DNA of 64,000 nucleotides, taken from assembly GCA_036867785.1 (NCBI GenBank), contig CP145410.1, forward strand, positions 620,001-684,000, in the 5' to 3' direction. The position numbers and the translations under genes are program-made. The first letter of the stretch is position 1. The number at the start of each line of letters is the position of its first letter. Under the pieces are notes generated by a model. That model was not told the DNA's origin, ran no database searches, and saw only the letters and a program-made list of their open reading frames with translations. This document shows, piece by piece, positions 20,498 to 31,900 of this stretch. This DNA is from Plasmodiophora brassicae (Eukaryota > Endomyxa: Phytomyxea > Phytomyxea > Plasmodiophorida).

Positions 20498-22223
20498 TCA
20501 CTCGTCGTCGTCGTCCTCCCCCTCCTTTTTTCGCGCGGCGTACCTTTCCATTCTAATGCTTGCGACGTCGGCAGCGTACTCTGTGGGATCTGGGATGTCA
20601 TCAGAACGGGTCGATAACGGCGGAAGCACTTGCTTCAGGATCTAAAGCCCCGCGTTAGCGCCCGGATTCTGTTCGGCACATGAACTGCTCTGTGACCTCG
20701 ATTTGTTTCGGCGTGAAAGAATTGTCGCGAGGGAACTCAATTTCGAGAAGCACGAATAGCGTTCCACGCAGCAATGGGGAGCCTTTTCTTGGCATACCCT
20801 AGAAGGTAGTAAGTACCTCGGTGAGCACCCACTTGTAATTCGTTAAATGTACCACTAACTTCTCCGCTAACAGCGAGCATGCTCTGTGTGTTATATACAA
20901 GACACGGTTCACCCTTGACTTTGACCCAACGATCGTCAAGGTGTTTGATGAAGACAGTAATGCCTGAAACGTCCTTGGCACAAACGTTACAGATTCGCAC
21001 CGACAATAATTACCTGTTAGAGCCTCAAGTAGGGATATCTTCGCGACGACGGCAAGGTCGTCCCGCGTTCTCTTGAATCGTGCATGAGGTTTCTGTTGAA
21101 GGACCACGATGAGGTCTGCTGCACTATGTCCCGGTAACTAGCGCAGAGGCTGCTTTTCAGTAACCACCATTGAATACTCATTATACCATTATAGACTCAC
21201 TTGGTCACCAACAGCCTCGATCACGATTTCATCGCCCTCACGACTCCCAGGTGCTATATCGATGACGAAGTTGTTCTTCTCTGGCGTCATCCGATGGCCC
21301 TTGCAGGCAAGGCATTTTTGGTCATGAGCAATCATGATCCCCATGCCGTCGCAAGTTGGACAGATCATCTGCTTCTGCTCATATTGCACAACGGCCCCGG
21401 GCACGTCACTGGGGACACGACGCTGCGTAACACGCTGACCGACCTGACATACGCATGAGTTTAGAATGATACCAGGTCGATACCATTATGTACCCCGTCG
21501 CATGTCAGACACTCGCGTTGCTCGAAGCCAGGCTGGCAGCCAGTTGCATTGCAAGCCAGACATGGAATCTGCCGTTTCATAGTGATTCTCTTCGAGGTGC
21601 CGTTAAACATTTCCTCCAACGTCACACCGAAGTGCATCGTCAGCGAAGGGCCTGCGTGAACAATATTTAGATTGGGACAGTACTACTGCTAGGCAGCCTG
21701 GTACTTTTTGGAAGACCCGTTGGCTCACTAGCTTTCGTGGTGCGCTGCGCCCCTCTGCGAAACAGATTGAACAAGCTGAACTGTGTCGGGCCCGCTGTTG
21801 GCTTGCGATGTTCAGTTGGAGCAGCACGACCCTTCCAGATGAGCGTAAGCAATTCTAATTTGCCCAGTGAACGCCGGACGCGACGGCTTACCAATGCCCC
21901 GAAACGATCATAGATCTTGCGCTTGATTGGGTCGCTCAGTGTCTACAGTCGGGAACAAACGTCACACGTCGCACTGTGGCGCCTATATCTGGTAAGTACC
22001 TCGTAGGCGTGTCGAACTTTCTTGAAGTGTTCGGCGTCGCCGCCTTTGTCGGGGTGGTGTTTCAGTGCCATCTGCTTCCATCCCGCCGCTGCCGGATCGC
22101 CCCACTCAGGATCCCGATAAACCCACCACCCTTCTCCCAGCCGAGGCCCGTACCAATACTTTCAGGGGGTGCACCGGGCTGAACACCCAGCAAACCGTAC
22201 AGACATGTACTGTCGCGGGTCAT
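20498..22223 (-). CDS. Class A DnaJ/HSP40 co-chaperone (YDJ1/DNAJA-like)
   Basis: DNAJA proteins deliver clients to HSP70 and stimulate its ATPase. The ATG at 22223 begins MTRDSTCLYGLLGVQPGAPP. The J domain continues WKQMALKHHPDKGGDAEHFK with the essential HPD (near 22045) and SDPIKRKIYDRFGA (near 21910). A linker replaces a clear Gly/Phe stretch. Then FGVTLEEMFNGTSKRI and CLACNATG...CLTCDG (21490-21640) and CPTCDGMG...CLACKGH (21300-21375) form the zinc-binding cysteine repeats. QQKPHARFKRTRDDLAV, KHLDDRWVKVKG and GTLFVLLEIEFPRDNSFTP are the C-terminal substrate domain, and the end is acidic (RKKEGEDDDDE). About seven short introns are required. There is no CaaX box, unlike YDJ1, so no farnesylation is expected. 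Confidence 0.92.
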
Positions 22224-22523
22224 GATGCGACGACGCCGCCGTCGATGACAGTGACCCGCCAAAATGTCGATTCTTGTCACACCTGAAGGGGTACCCCCAG
22301 ACCTGCCCCGGCCGTAGAGGCGCCCGCCCCCACAAAAGCGCGTACTGCCTGACAGGTCAGCACAGCCGAGAGGTCCCTAACGCGCCCGGTGCCTGTCTGC
22401 ACTGCCATACTCGTGAACAGATTTGGATCGGCGCAAGGGATTCCGCAATCCAAGGTTGTTTATAAGGCGCACGGGGTCCAGGCGATTATTAATTGGGAGG
22501 GGCGGTGGGACCTGCCTGTCGAA
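22224..22523. other. Short intergenic interval between DnaJ and roadblock genes
   Basis: About 300 bp between the DnaJ start and the DYNLRB stop. It presumably carries the DnaJ promoter and the DYNLRB 3' UTR. I see no coding potential beyond short open stretches; an in-frame upstream ATG at 22280 could lengthen DnaJ by 19 residues with an odd His/Arg run, which I consider less likely. Confidence 0.35.
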
Positions 22524-22950
22524 TCAGGCCTTTTCTTCCGCGGGCGATGGGTTCTGGATGACAATCATCAGGAAGTCCTTGTCGGGTGCGACCATGATCT
22601 CGTGCTTGACGGAGCGAATACGCATGAACGTCAGGTCGTTCTGAGGCACATTCTGTCATGGCGTCCGGTCATATGGCGCGCTGCGCGATGCGGTACCTGA
22701 GGATCCAGATCGCGAATCACGCTGCGTGCTTTGGCCGCTAACTGCGACAGCTGCGCGGAGTACTCCCTTGTCATCTCCTCGTCCATGCCCTTCGACGGAC
22801 GGATCGGGACGCCATCGCTGTTGACCACGATGACGCCTTCGACCCCGGGCCGGTTCTTGATCCGCTCCAGCGTCTCCTCGATTTCTGACGACGACTACGC
22901 CACGTCATGCCCATCCCCCATCTGCAGCATAGCACCGGCTCCCTCACCAT
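22524..22950 (-). CDS. DYNLRB: Dynein light chain roadblock-type
   Basis: Roadblock/LC7 dimers bind the dynein intermediate chain. The initiator ATG (22948-22950) is immediately followed by a GT...AG intron of about 53 nt, so exon 1 contributes only Met. Exon 2 then reads [40 protein letters not shown] and [13 protein letters not shown] second short intron leads to [20 protein letters not shown] and [11 protein letters not shown] before a short tail and the stop at 22524-22526. The alignment to human DYNLRB1 is end to end. The presence of dynein light chain agrees with a motile or microtubule-transporting cell. Confidence 0.93.
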
Positions 22951-23271
22951 TGTTCAACGCGCGCCAACGACTGCCTCCACTGTGACGAATGACGTGAAGC
23001 CTGAGGGCTGCGATCAGTCCCGAGTTGCGAGACCCGGCTTCGTCCCCTTCTAGACACCAAACGCTGCATCCGGTGATGAGCCCACCAACAGGCCCAGCAC
23101 TCTCGACGACGCAGAGCAGCCTGGGACCCTTGGAGGGGATCAGCAAGCCATCGAAGAATGATGGCGAATGGTCGAATATTCGGCAGCGCCCGAGAGCAGC
23201 ATTTTGGCGCAGCCTCTGCCATTGTCGATCATCGTCGTTATCGGGCGGATCCCCAGACGCATCCGCCGGGG
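22951..23271. promoter_or_regulatory. Divergent intergenic region between DYNLRB and PQ-loop gene
   Basis: About 320 bp lie between two divergent starts and must contain both promoters. A plus-strand open stretch precedes the PQ-loop ATG, but I see no homology in it and no distinct TATA box. The exact PQ-loop start may lie slightly upstream if an additional exon exists. Confidence 0.35.
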
Positions 23272-24395
23272 ATGCGCCGGATCGCCTGCGTCTGCGACCC
23301 GGCCGAGGTCGACGGGTTCGCGTCCGACCCATGGATCCGGTCCGTCTTCCACGACTGCGTGTACACGCCTGCCGACTACGCGTCGTTCTCGCTCGGATGG
23401 CTCTCGATCGTACGTCGACACACGTCTGGGCGACGATACTGATGATGGGTTGACCCACCACCACACGCCACTCAGGTCCTGTTCATGGTCTGTACCATTC
23501 CCCAGATCGCGTCGAACTATCGGCGGAAGTCTGTTCGGGGCATCAGCAGAGCGTTCGTCGTCGCATGGTGCGATGTGACATTGGAACGGGACGGGTCAAT
23601 ATTGTGCATTGACCAGTCGTGGGCAGGCTGCTGGGCGACCTTTTCAACGTTGCAGGGTGCATTCTTGGGCACCAGTTGCCGACGCAGACGATCACAGGCG
23701 TGTACTTCTGTGTGATGGATGCGGTCCTGTTGGGTCAGATTGCGTTCTATTCAAGGCGCCCCCACTGCCGTCGACAACCGTCGCACGTCGAACCGCTGCT
23801 GCCTGAATCGAGTGGCGATGACGCGTCAACGGCGACGCCGTCTGGGAATACGAAGCGCGTGCAAATGCTCGCTGCTCCGCTTCTGCTGGTAGCGTTGGTT
23901 GGTGGTACGGCGGGAACCTACTTTGTCCAGCAGCGCCAGTTCGTACGGCAGGCACCGCGCCAGCTGCTGTTGCTGAGGGGCACAGGTCCTGCGTGCCTGT
24001 ACTCGGACGACCTGACGTCTGTGGAGTTTATCATGGGATCAATCGTGAGCTGGGCATCGGGATTGCTGTACTTTCTGTCAAGGTACGCGTCATTGGGTCC
24101 CTGTCTGCCAGGGAAACAGAGTTGCCGACTGGGGCGCGCGGCCTGCCTATGTAGGGTACCCCAGGTATACCACAACATTGTAACGAAGACGTGCACGGGC
24201 CTCAGCGTGACCATGTTCGCTATGACGGTGACGTCCAACATCGCATACGGCGCATCCATACTGCTTCGGTTCCCACCCATCAACGGGTTCTTCTTCGCCG
24301 TCACACTTCCGTTCCTAATAGGATCGGTTGGCACACTGGTCTTCGACGTCATCATCGTCTACCAGCTGACCAAGTTTGAAAGGCGCCCCGAATAG
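23272..24395 (+). CDS. PQ-loop membrane transporter (SLC66A1/PQLC2/Ypq1-like)
   Basis: PQ-loop proteins of this branch export cationic amino acids from lysosomes or vacuoles. The ATG at 23272 starts MRRIACVCDPAEVDGFASD, an extralumenal leader, followed by the first membrane segment. After an intron comes TIPQIASNYRRKSVRGISR with the first PQ motif, and then GDLFNVAGCILGHQLPTQT, the typical second segment. A polar loop follows with many Ser and Pro. The second repeat has SIVSWASGLLYFLSR, an intron near 24080-24150, and VPQVYHNIVTKTCTGLSVTM with the second PQ. FFFAVTLPFLIGSVGTLVFD is the last membrane helix. Seven helices are expected. Three or more short introns are needed. Confidence 0.9.
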
Positions 24396-24641
24396 AACCA
24401 TACAAGACGTCTTCGGCCAATAGCTCCCGCGTACCGAATCGTGTTTGTTCGCTTGCTGGGGCGCCGTCCATCGTTCGCCTTACAGCAGCGACTGGCTAGT
24501 GCACGATGTGAATAACACAGCGCTACAGAACGGGCTCGCTGGATCAATGGCGAACCAGCTATGGCGAAGTCGAACACGAGCCGTATGGCGTAGGAACGTA
24601 TATGCATGACATACTGCTGGATTTGGTCGAATGGCGGGCGC

Positions 24642-26740
24642 TTAGACGGGAACGATGATGGATGAGGAAGCGGCGCTCGGCTCCCCGACAGAGGTCACAG
24701 CGTCCCATACGTTGTCGGCCACGCGTGGTGCGACGTCGTGATCGGTCCAGTCGACGGTTGACGCTTTCACATCGAGTGCCAAGGCACTCAGTGCCAGCAC
24801 TGCCGCGGCGATCATCATTCCGGCCGTCGCGTCCTGCAACACCAACGTGGCCACCAGAATGACGAGGATGAAGCTGACCATCAGCAACGATCGCGATGAC
24901 CGCTTCGACCCATCGCTGTCGAGCTGTGTCGCTGTAGAGCGACAATCAGAATCCCGCCATGCGAACCATGCACACGGTCGCAGACCGATGAAGTCGGACG
25001 CTGCTCTGTGCAATGCAATGAGCATCGACGCGACCACCAGCACGGGGGCGTCCTCGGGCTGAACCGTGCTGAACGCAGCGCTCATCTTCTGCAGGCCCGT
25101 ATCCATGATGAGGACGACAACGACAACGATGGTGAACGCCGACAGCCCCGAAACTGCTGTCGACTCCAGGAACGTTCGGCTCAGGTCCGCCTTCTCTTCT
25201 TCGCTCAAGAACAGCCTGACCAGCGTATGGTAAGCGCGCCTGGGCATCCCCGGTGCCCGGTGCGTTGCCGACGACGCACCTGGTCTTCGCCGCCCGATGG
25301 ATAGCGGTCATGGCGACGGAGATGATGGCGATCGTCACCGTGACGATCGAGGAGGACACGGACCCGGTGGGCGACACGAGGCTGTTCACGACGACAAGGA
25401 CGGTGGCGACGAACGCCAGCAGAACCTACAGCGGCTCGGTCAGCACGGTCGTCATGTGCCGCCCTCCATCCCAACGGTTGGCGTACCGAAAAGAGTCGCT
25501 CCTTGGGCCACGCGTTGCCTGTGATCGACGTGCTCATGGCGATGTGGCAGGCGGTGAAGACGATCTGGTACGCAAACAACGTCATCGCATGCAGGGAGTA
25601 GGCGATGAACAGGGCGGCGCTGGCCTCGATAGCACCCAGGATGACAGCTCGGGCCATCAGGATCGGCGCGATCGCCATCGAGCGCCCGGTTCGGTACCTG
25701 GCCAGGACCATGGCCGTGACATAGATCGGCCAGGCGCAGGTCAGCAGCAACGCTGTGTAGGTGGGCTGCGACACGCCCACGGTTCGTATCGTGAATTGCA
25801 CGCTGACCTGCGCCGCGTTGACCAGGAACAGGAACCCGATCGCCATGCACAGGAAGAGCGTGCCGGACGAGATCGCGTCGACGTCGAACAGGACGATCGG
25901 GCTGCGATGGCGCTGATGGGGTGGGTGTGCCGCCTCGACCGGTTGCTGCTGGTGCTCGGCACTGCCGGCCACCCAGCCCGGCTGGTGCGCCATCTCCACG
26001 AAATGGTTGATGTTCGCCATCTGCTGGATCGGCCAGAGCTTGCCGTGCATGTGCCGCCGGATCAGGTTCGGGACGACCCGGTCGAACCGCTCCAGGAACG
26101 CGTTGATGCGATTGATCAGGTACGTCAGCGCCTGCTGGTGCAATTCGGCGTACTCCTTGTACGCCAGCCGGTCGTCGGCGCCCGCCAGGCCCTTACGTTT
26201 GGCCTTGTCCAGTGTGTTGCTAACAATGGTCGCCGCCCGGAAAACGGCTTCGCCCACCGCGGTTCGAGAGATCTCGTACGTGGCCTGAAGGTGGTCTTTC
26301 GAATACGTATCGATGCCTTTCCGAACAAGGCTGTCGACGATGTCGTACTGCTGGGCGATGGCGTCGTCGACGGACGCGAAATCAATGATGGCGTCCCGCG
26401 GGATGACGTGCGCCCATCTGCGAGCCAGCGTCTGCAACCGGAACGGGAACGACTGACTCGATAGGGCCCTGCTGTCGGTGTCGGTCGACGTCGCCACCGA
26501 CGGCGTCCCGATCGGGTGCATGGACGGCAGTTGCACTTGCTGGTCGTAGTACGACGGGATCGTTAACGGCGCTGGAGGAGCGACGGTCGACGGTACCGAC
26601 GACGTCGTCAGGTACTCCGACGACGACGGGCCCTGCTGCTTGTCGTTCGTGGTCGTATCTGCCTTCGGCGACGCCGATAACGACGCCGCCAGTTTGTCGT
26701 CGTGGCCATCGTTCGAGTGGCCCTCCAGCCACGCCGACAT
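24642..26740 (-). CDS. Orphan polytopic membrane protein with long soluble N-terminus
   Basis: The first convincing ATG (26738-26740) gives MSAWLEGHSNDGHDDKL, then about 80 residues rich in Ser, Thr and Pro. A helical soluble domain follows (IDFASVDDAIAQQYDIVDSL to NLIRRHMHGKLWPIQQMANI). Membrane segments are then plain: GTLFLCMAIGFLFLVNAAQV, YTALLLTCAWPIYVTAMVLA, ARAVILGAIEASAALFIAYS and LFAYQIVFTACHIAM. After introns near 25450 and 25270 more segments appear in other frames: SSSIVTVTIAIISVAMTAI, FTIVVVVVLIMDTG, VLVVASMLIAL, LLMVSFILVILVATLVLQDA and MMIAAAVLALSALAL. The stop is at 24642. No known family was recognised. The antisense strand stays open over about 400 codons but encodes nothing recognisable. 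Confidence 0.65.
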
Positions 26741-27113
26741 GCTGAACGGCCCCTGATCTACCGTACCAATATTGACGGCGCGTGCCTGGATATCCCCAGA
26801 TCGACGCCCGGTGCCAGAAGCATCGCAAGTCTCAATGTACAATGGCCTTTGCCCACGTCGGTCCCTGTGGTTGTGACGCAGGCGCCTACGCTCCCAGGTC
26901 TCGCGCGTGCTTCCATCCTTTCGAGCATCGGCAGCCAGTACCTGGCCGGGCACACAATAGAATGGTTCCCCTGGGCACTGAAAGGGATGCTTCGGCGAGC
27001 TATAAATGCGCCGGTTGACACGTCACAGAGGAGCGACGTGGTCGGGCCCCGGACAAACAGAGAAGGCCCTTGGGCAAGAGTCGCCCACGCGATCGAACCG
27101 ATCGATTGTTGCA
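26741..27113. promoter_or_regulatory. Divergent intergenic region
   Basis: About 370 bp between the divergent starts of the orphan membrane protein and the FAD oxidase. Open frames run through it on both strands because of base composition, but no homology is visible. It should contain both promoters. Confidence 0.35.
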
Positions 27114-28892
27114 ATGTCGTTGTCGGGCTTGCTGTCCGCGTTGTGGAAGTCGGATGGGGTCCGCCCGCCGCCGTTCGACCCGGCCAGTATCGAGCCGGTG
27201 GCGGGCCCCGTTCTGTCGGCGCTGCGAGACGGGGTCCAGGACGGGACCATTGTCCTGCCCAGCGATCCCGAGTACGCGGCGCTGAGGCTGCCCTGGAACT
27301 ACGACGTTGCTGGCACGCCCAGCGTCATTGTTCGGTGCAAGTCGGAGGCGGACGTCGTCGCCGTTGTGTCGTGCGCCGGCCAGCACGACGTTGGGCTCTG
27401 CGTCGCTGGCGGACGTCATTCGTTCTATTCGTCGGTATCCGGCGCGATCATGCTCGACCTCGGCCTGCTTAACGCGGTAAGCCCGGAAGCGCACCTGAGA
27501 CGGTGCCGGTCAAGAGAGACGACCTCGTAAACGCGTCGTCGTGTCAGGTGACTGTTGACGCGGAGCAATCGATCGCCGTCGTCCAAGGGGGCGCGAAACT
27601 GGAGAACTTGGACGCCGCATGTGCCCCATACGGGCTGGCGGTGACCGCTGGAACGAACCCTGACACGGGCGTTGGCGGGTTGACGTTAGGCGGCGGGGTC
27701 GGCCTGCTGGCCAGGCGTTTCGGCATGACGATCGACAATCTGGTTGCCGTGAAGATGGTCCTGGCGGACGGCCAGGTCGTCGGCGCCGACGAGAACATGA
27801 ACCCGGACCTGTTCTGGGCTGTGCGAGGCGGCGGGGGCAACTTCGGTACGATCTGCGCCAGCAGCTGTCGCTTCGCCATTCGTCTGTCAATTGTGAGACG
27901 CACAGGTGTCGTCCTGGAGTTTCGCTTCAGGTTGCACAAGATTGGGAACCAGGGACGCGTTGTGGCCGGGAACATGGTGTACCTCCGGCCGTGGATCCTG
28001 CGGCCGGTCATGGAATACCCGCCGACCGCCATGCGCCTCCATCGTGATTACTGGCTGGAGATGCCGCCGGAAATGGGGGCCCTTGCCGTCGTGGTGTCCC
28101 AGGGGCCGTTCGTCGCGATGTATTGCTACTCTGGTGATGTCGACGAAGGCAAGCGCATTGCGGGCGACAAGCTGTCCACGCTGGGGAGGACGTTCATCAA
28201 CACAGCGGGCAACGAGGTCAGCTACCACCTCGAGGCACAGCGCCTGGCACTTGGCCCCGACGGCAAAGGCCAGCAGCCTGGATATCACTATGAGGTCGAT
28301 GACGAACGACGCTCACGACAAATGCAGTCGTGGTTGACACGTGTCCCTAGAAATCCGTTCTGGTGGACTCGCTCCCGGACGACCTTCTCGATATCCTCTG
28401 GGAGCAATCCTCTGTGGGACCGTACGTATCAAGTTGTTGATGATGGTGCAAGCAATGGCGGCACCTGACGTCGTCGTCTTCGTTAGGTCCGGATCGGCGC
28501 TCGTGATAATGATTCTTGGCGGGAAGGTTGCTTCGGTTGCGTCCGAGGCGACCGCGTTCCCTCATCGGCAGGCTCGTTTCTGGATCCTGGCGTTGGCCTG
28601 GTTCCCGTACAGTGAAGACGTTCCTGCACGCACAGCCGCCGTGGAATGGACGCGCCAGACAGTCCATCGCATACGCCCGTTCTCCTCCGGGACCTATCAG
28701 ACGATCGGCAAGCGAGACGAGGACGAACCGTCAGGTGCTGCACAGGCCTCTGCACGCGTCGAGGCCTGGCGCAGGCACGGCGACGGCACCGACGTCTTCG
28801 GGGGCAACATTGAGCGCCTGCGACGAATCAAGGCCAAGTACGACCCGAAGAACGTCTTCAAGTACAACAACAATATCGACCCGAAAGCGTAG
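27114..28892 (+). CDS. FAD-linked oxidase with berberine-bridge (BBE) domain
   Basis: Members of this family oxidise diverse alcohols, sugars or alkaloids using covalently bound FAD. The ATG at 27114 begins MSLSGLLSALWKSDGVRPPP. The PCMH FAD-binding domain shows CKSEADVVAVVSCAGQHDV, then CVAGGRHSFYSSVSGAIMLD, where the His of GGRHS is the expected 8-alpha FAD attachment site. After an intron (about 27477-27530) follow VVQGGAKLENLDAACAPYGL, TPDTGVGG-like TNPDTGVGGLTLGGGVGLL and DLFWAVRGGGGNFG. A C-terminal exon carries the BBE signature VFGGNIERLRRIKAKYDPKN. The usual second, cysteine attachment of classical BBE enzymes is not evident. There is no signal peptide, so the enzyme is probably intracellular. 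Such genes are patchy in protists, and lateral origin from bacteria or fungi is possible. Confidence 0.88.
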
Positions 28893-28965
28893 AGCGGTAT
28901 ATAAAACACGGGCGAACTCCGGTCAGACTATATTACGTCTAACCGTCATGTGGGGAGACCCATAT

Positions 28966-31900
28966 TCACCAGTCGTATGCAACGCCGGCCGGAGCACCAT
29001 GACTGGAATTCCTCGTCAGGATATGCTGCAGGTGCATCTGTTCGAAGTACGCCGGGCAATCGAGCGACTCGCACAGATGAACACCGCCGGTGCACTCCTG
29101 GCATATGCGATGCAGCCGATGCAGACTCGCCTGGTGCTTGTGGCTGTTCGCCGCCCGATGGGCAGCAACCATTTGGGCGCCATCCGCACACGACCGGCAA
29201 CTCGTGTCCCCGCATATGGGGCAGCGAGCCAGCAGTCGATCGATTGGCCCTTGGTTACCAGCATACACGCCCCTTGGGCGCGGCAGCTCTTCATACCAGC
29301 GCCATATGTTGACATGGACGAGGGACGTCAGGCGACCGAGACTTGGGAGGAGCTGCTTCGTGATGTAGTAGGTGACGTTGATCCGCAACTGACTTCCAGG
29401 CGCAAGGACATCGCCAGGGGGCTTAACAACATCGGTCAGCCTGTCGTCCCGGTTACCGTACACAACCTGAGGAGCAAGTCAGGCATGGAGATACGACACG
29501 CAAGAATTGCAGATTGAAACGTACGACATAGGGGACCCGCTCTTTGTACAGTGGGGTTGCGCGTGGGTCGACGTCCATCAGTCGTTGGGCGACAGTGGCA
29601 CCAGGAGGCTTCGTCTTGCTGCGGTACTTCTCTACACTCACCGTCAGCAGACAGCAACTTGCACATGCTAACCTACAAACCCATGCGGACCTCCTTGGCG
29701 AACACGTATTGCATCACAGATATGTCGCCTGATACAGACGCCGCAATAAGATACCGCTGACGGATGAAGAGCGCACTGATGCACACCTACCCAGCATCAT
29801 ACGAGTCCACAGCGACTCCAGGTAGTTTCGCAGGCGAGACAAATCCTTCTTGAACATGAACGTGATGGTTCTATCCATTGCTTCAACAAGAAGCGGGCAC
29901 CCATCGCGCCTGATTACTTCGAGACCTGCGTACGCTACTCAGCAAGGACGTAGGCCAGTCATCAGCCGTCCCTCCAAACCTTTCGCGTCAATGACAGGAG
30001 TATCTTCCAGCTTCTCATATTTCAGGCCGACATATCGTTTCTTGGATACCAGAATGCAGGGTTGGTACACCTGTTCGAATAACGTCAGTTGGGCTGAGAC
30101 GTCCCGACGAATCCCCTATACCTTCTCAAACAGCAGCTTGACTGGTGGCGGATTCGAATCCGAAACGCGCTTGGCAATGGCAGCACCGATATCGAACGCT
30201 TCGGCAAGCGTTCGCCCTGGGACCGATACAAACCTGTTTCGACTCTCAGTTGTCCGGGTTAGAGTACCTACCAACAGACAGCGCTCACAAACATTGAGTC
30301 TGTGTCGGCGTACACGACGCGAGCACGCCAATCAGCTTCAGTCTCGACGAGCGCAATAGCGCGTTCCAACGTCTGCCGCCCGGTTTCCACAATGGTATCC
30401 GCGATCTCGGCACAGGGCATACGACCAGAAAATCCCGCTGCAGTATACCCATACCTGTGGAGCGAACAGGTCAGAACGGCCACCCACTCCCTACTGTGCT
30501 AGACGTCGTACGTGACGTTTGCAAGCATCTTGATGCCGAACTGTTTCGCGTTCATCTGTGCCCACTTTGGGTCGTCACTTGGAATGCTCTTCATTGCCTG
30601 CAATGGACGGCATTTAGACGTACCTAATGGATGCGATGATGAAGAAGCGCTTACCGATTTTATAGCAACACGAGTTTTCAGTAAGTCACTCAAGACACGA
30701 GGCAGTAGACCGTTGCGCATGTCATCATCACCACGACGGTCGAAATAGACGACGCCGTTAGGCGATACAGCGACCTTCCCTGACCGCAAGGTGTTCCAGT
30801 CGGCAAGGACCGCCCCATTGGCACCGAGAGGAACAGTCGGGGAGTTCGATGACAGTGCACTTTCAAGCGACGACAATGACCCGACACAGGTCGAGTAGCA
30901 TATGTCCCGAGATATCACTATCGACGGGTAGAGCGACTGGAAATCGAGGACAATGACGGGATCGCAATACATAGCGCTGTGTGGCTCCATGATCAGTGGG
31001 ATGCATTCCATAGCGGGCTGCCCTGCCACCTGCTCTGGCGAAGCAGACATGAAGCTGAACCCTTCCCGAATACCAGCGCGAATCATGACCGATTCAACGC
31101 GATACTGCAGGGAAGCTCGTCAGCAACTTCGACAAAGACGGTACAAGCGCAAGGGCACCTGGGATCCCCGCGTCAGGACGCTGTAAAAGTCGATGCCGAA
31201 CAGTCTTGCCAATTCGCTCGTATGCTGGATAAGGTTCTGTTGCTTCAATATACGAAGTCCTACGTCAGCCCGGTGAAGACGATCATCAAGTGCTCGGCGC
31301 AAACCAGCCGGATGTGGTGTCCGTGCCAGCCGGTTCAGGGTTTGCCACGAGCGATAAGGTGTCCGCACAGACAGGAGATGCAAAGCGACGACGTGAAGAG
31401 AGTATGAAGGAAGTTTGACTTCGGATCGCATCAGCCTCCAAAGATTGAGGACGATCCGCCCAGTCACATGTAGACCCGACCCTTTCTTCTTGTCCCTGCA
31501 AGAACGATACGTTTGCTTAGGGACATGACGAATGTCGACAACACACGCCTTACCATTCATCATTAAATGCCGCTCTCGGCTTGGCCAGCGCGACTCGAGA
31601 TATCTCATGGAGCAAAGGAGTGGGCCTCTTCAGAGCACTCCAACGCTCATCAAGGTATCCCAGGGACTGTTTCTGAATCTCATATGCGACAATAAAGTCG
31701 GGATCGATATCCCTTATCTCGGCAACGAATCGATCGAGTAGGTCAGCTTCCGTAGGCACTTCGACTAACCTAACAGCAGATGGGTCGTATCCAACCTGCA
31801 GCGGGACGTGAATAGGGGCACCAACGTCGCTCAGCGACTCCCGGTTGACAAGAACGACTGCCGGCACCCGACCACCATCGTCACGTTCTATCCGGATAAC

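Noticed and set aside
25253-26464. Plus-strand open frame of about 400 codons antisense to the membrane protein
   Set aside because: It mirrors a real gene in a GC-leaning region, is very rich in Arg, Asp and Val, and has no recognisable domain.
28895-28910. TATA-like word tatataaaa
   Set aside because: It lies between two convergent gene ends, so it is unlikely to be a promoter; it may simply be 3' UTR or poly(A)-region sequence.
28516-29517. Plus-strand open frame over the end of the FAD oxidase and REV3 C-terminus
   Set aside because: The minus strand here carries the REV3 cysteine clusters; the frame starts inside the oxidase coding exon in another phase.
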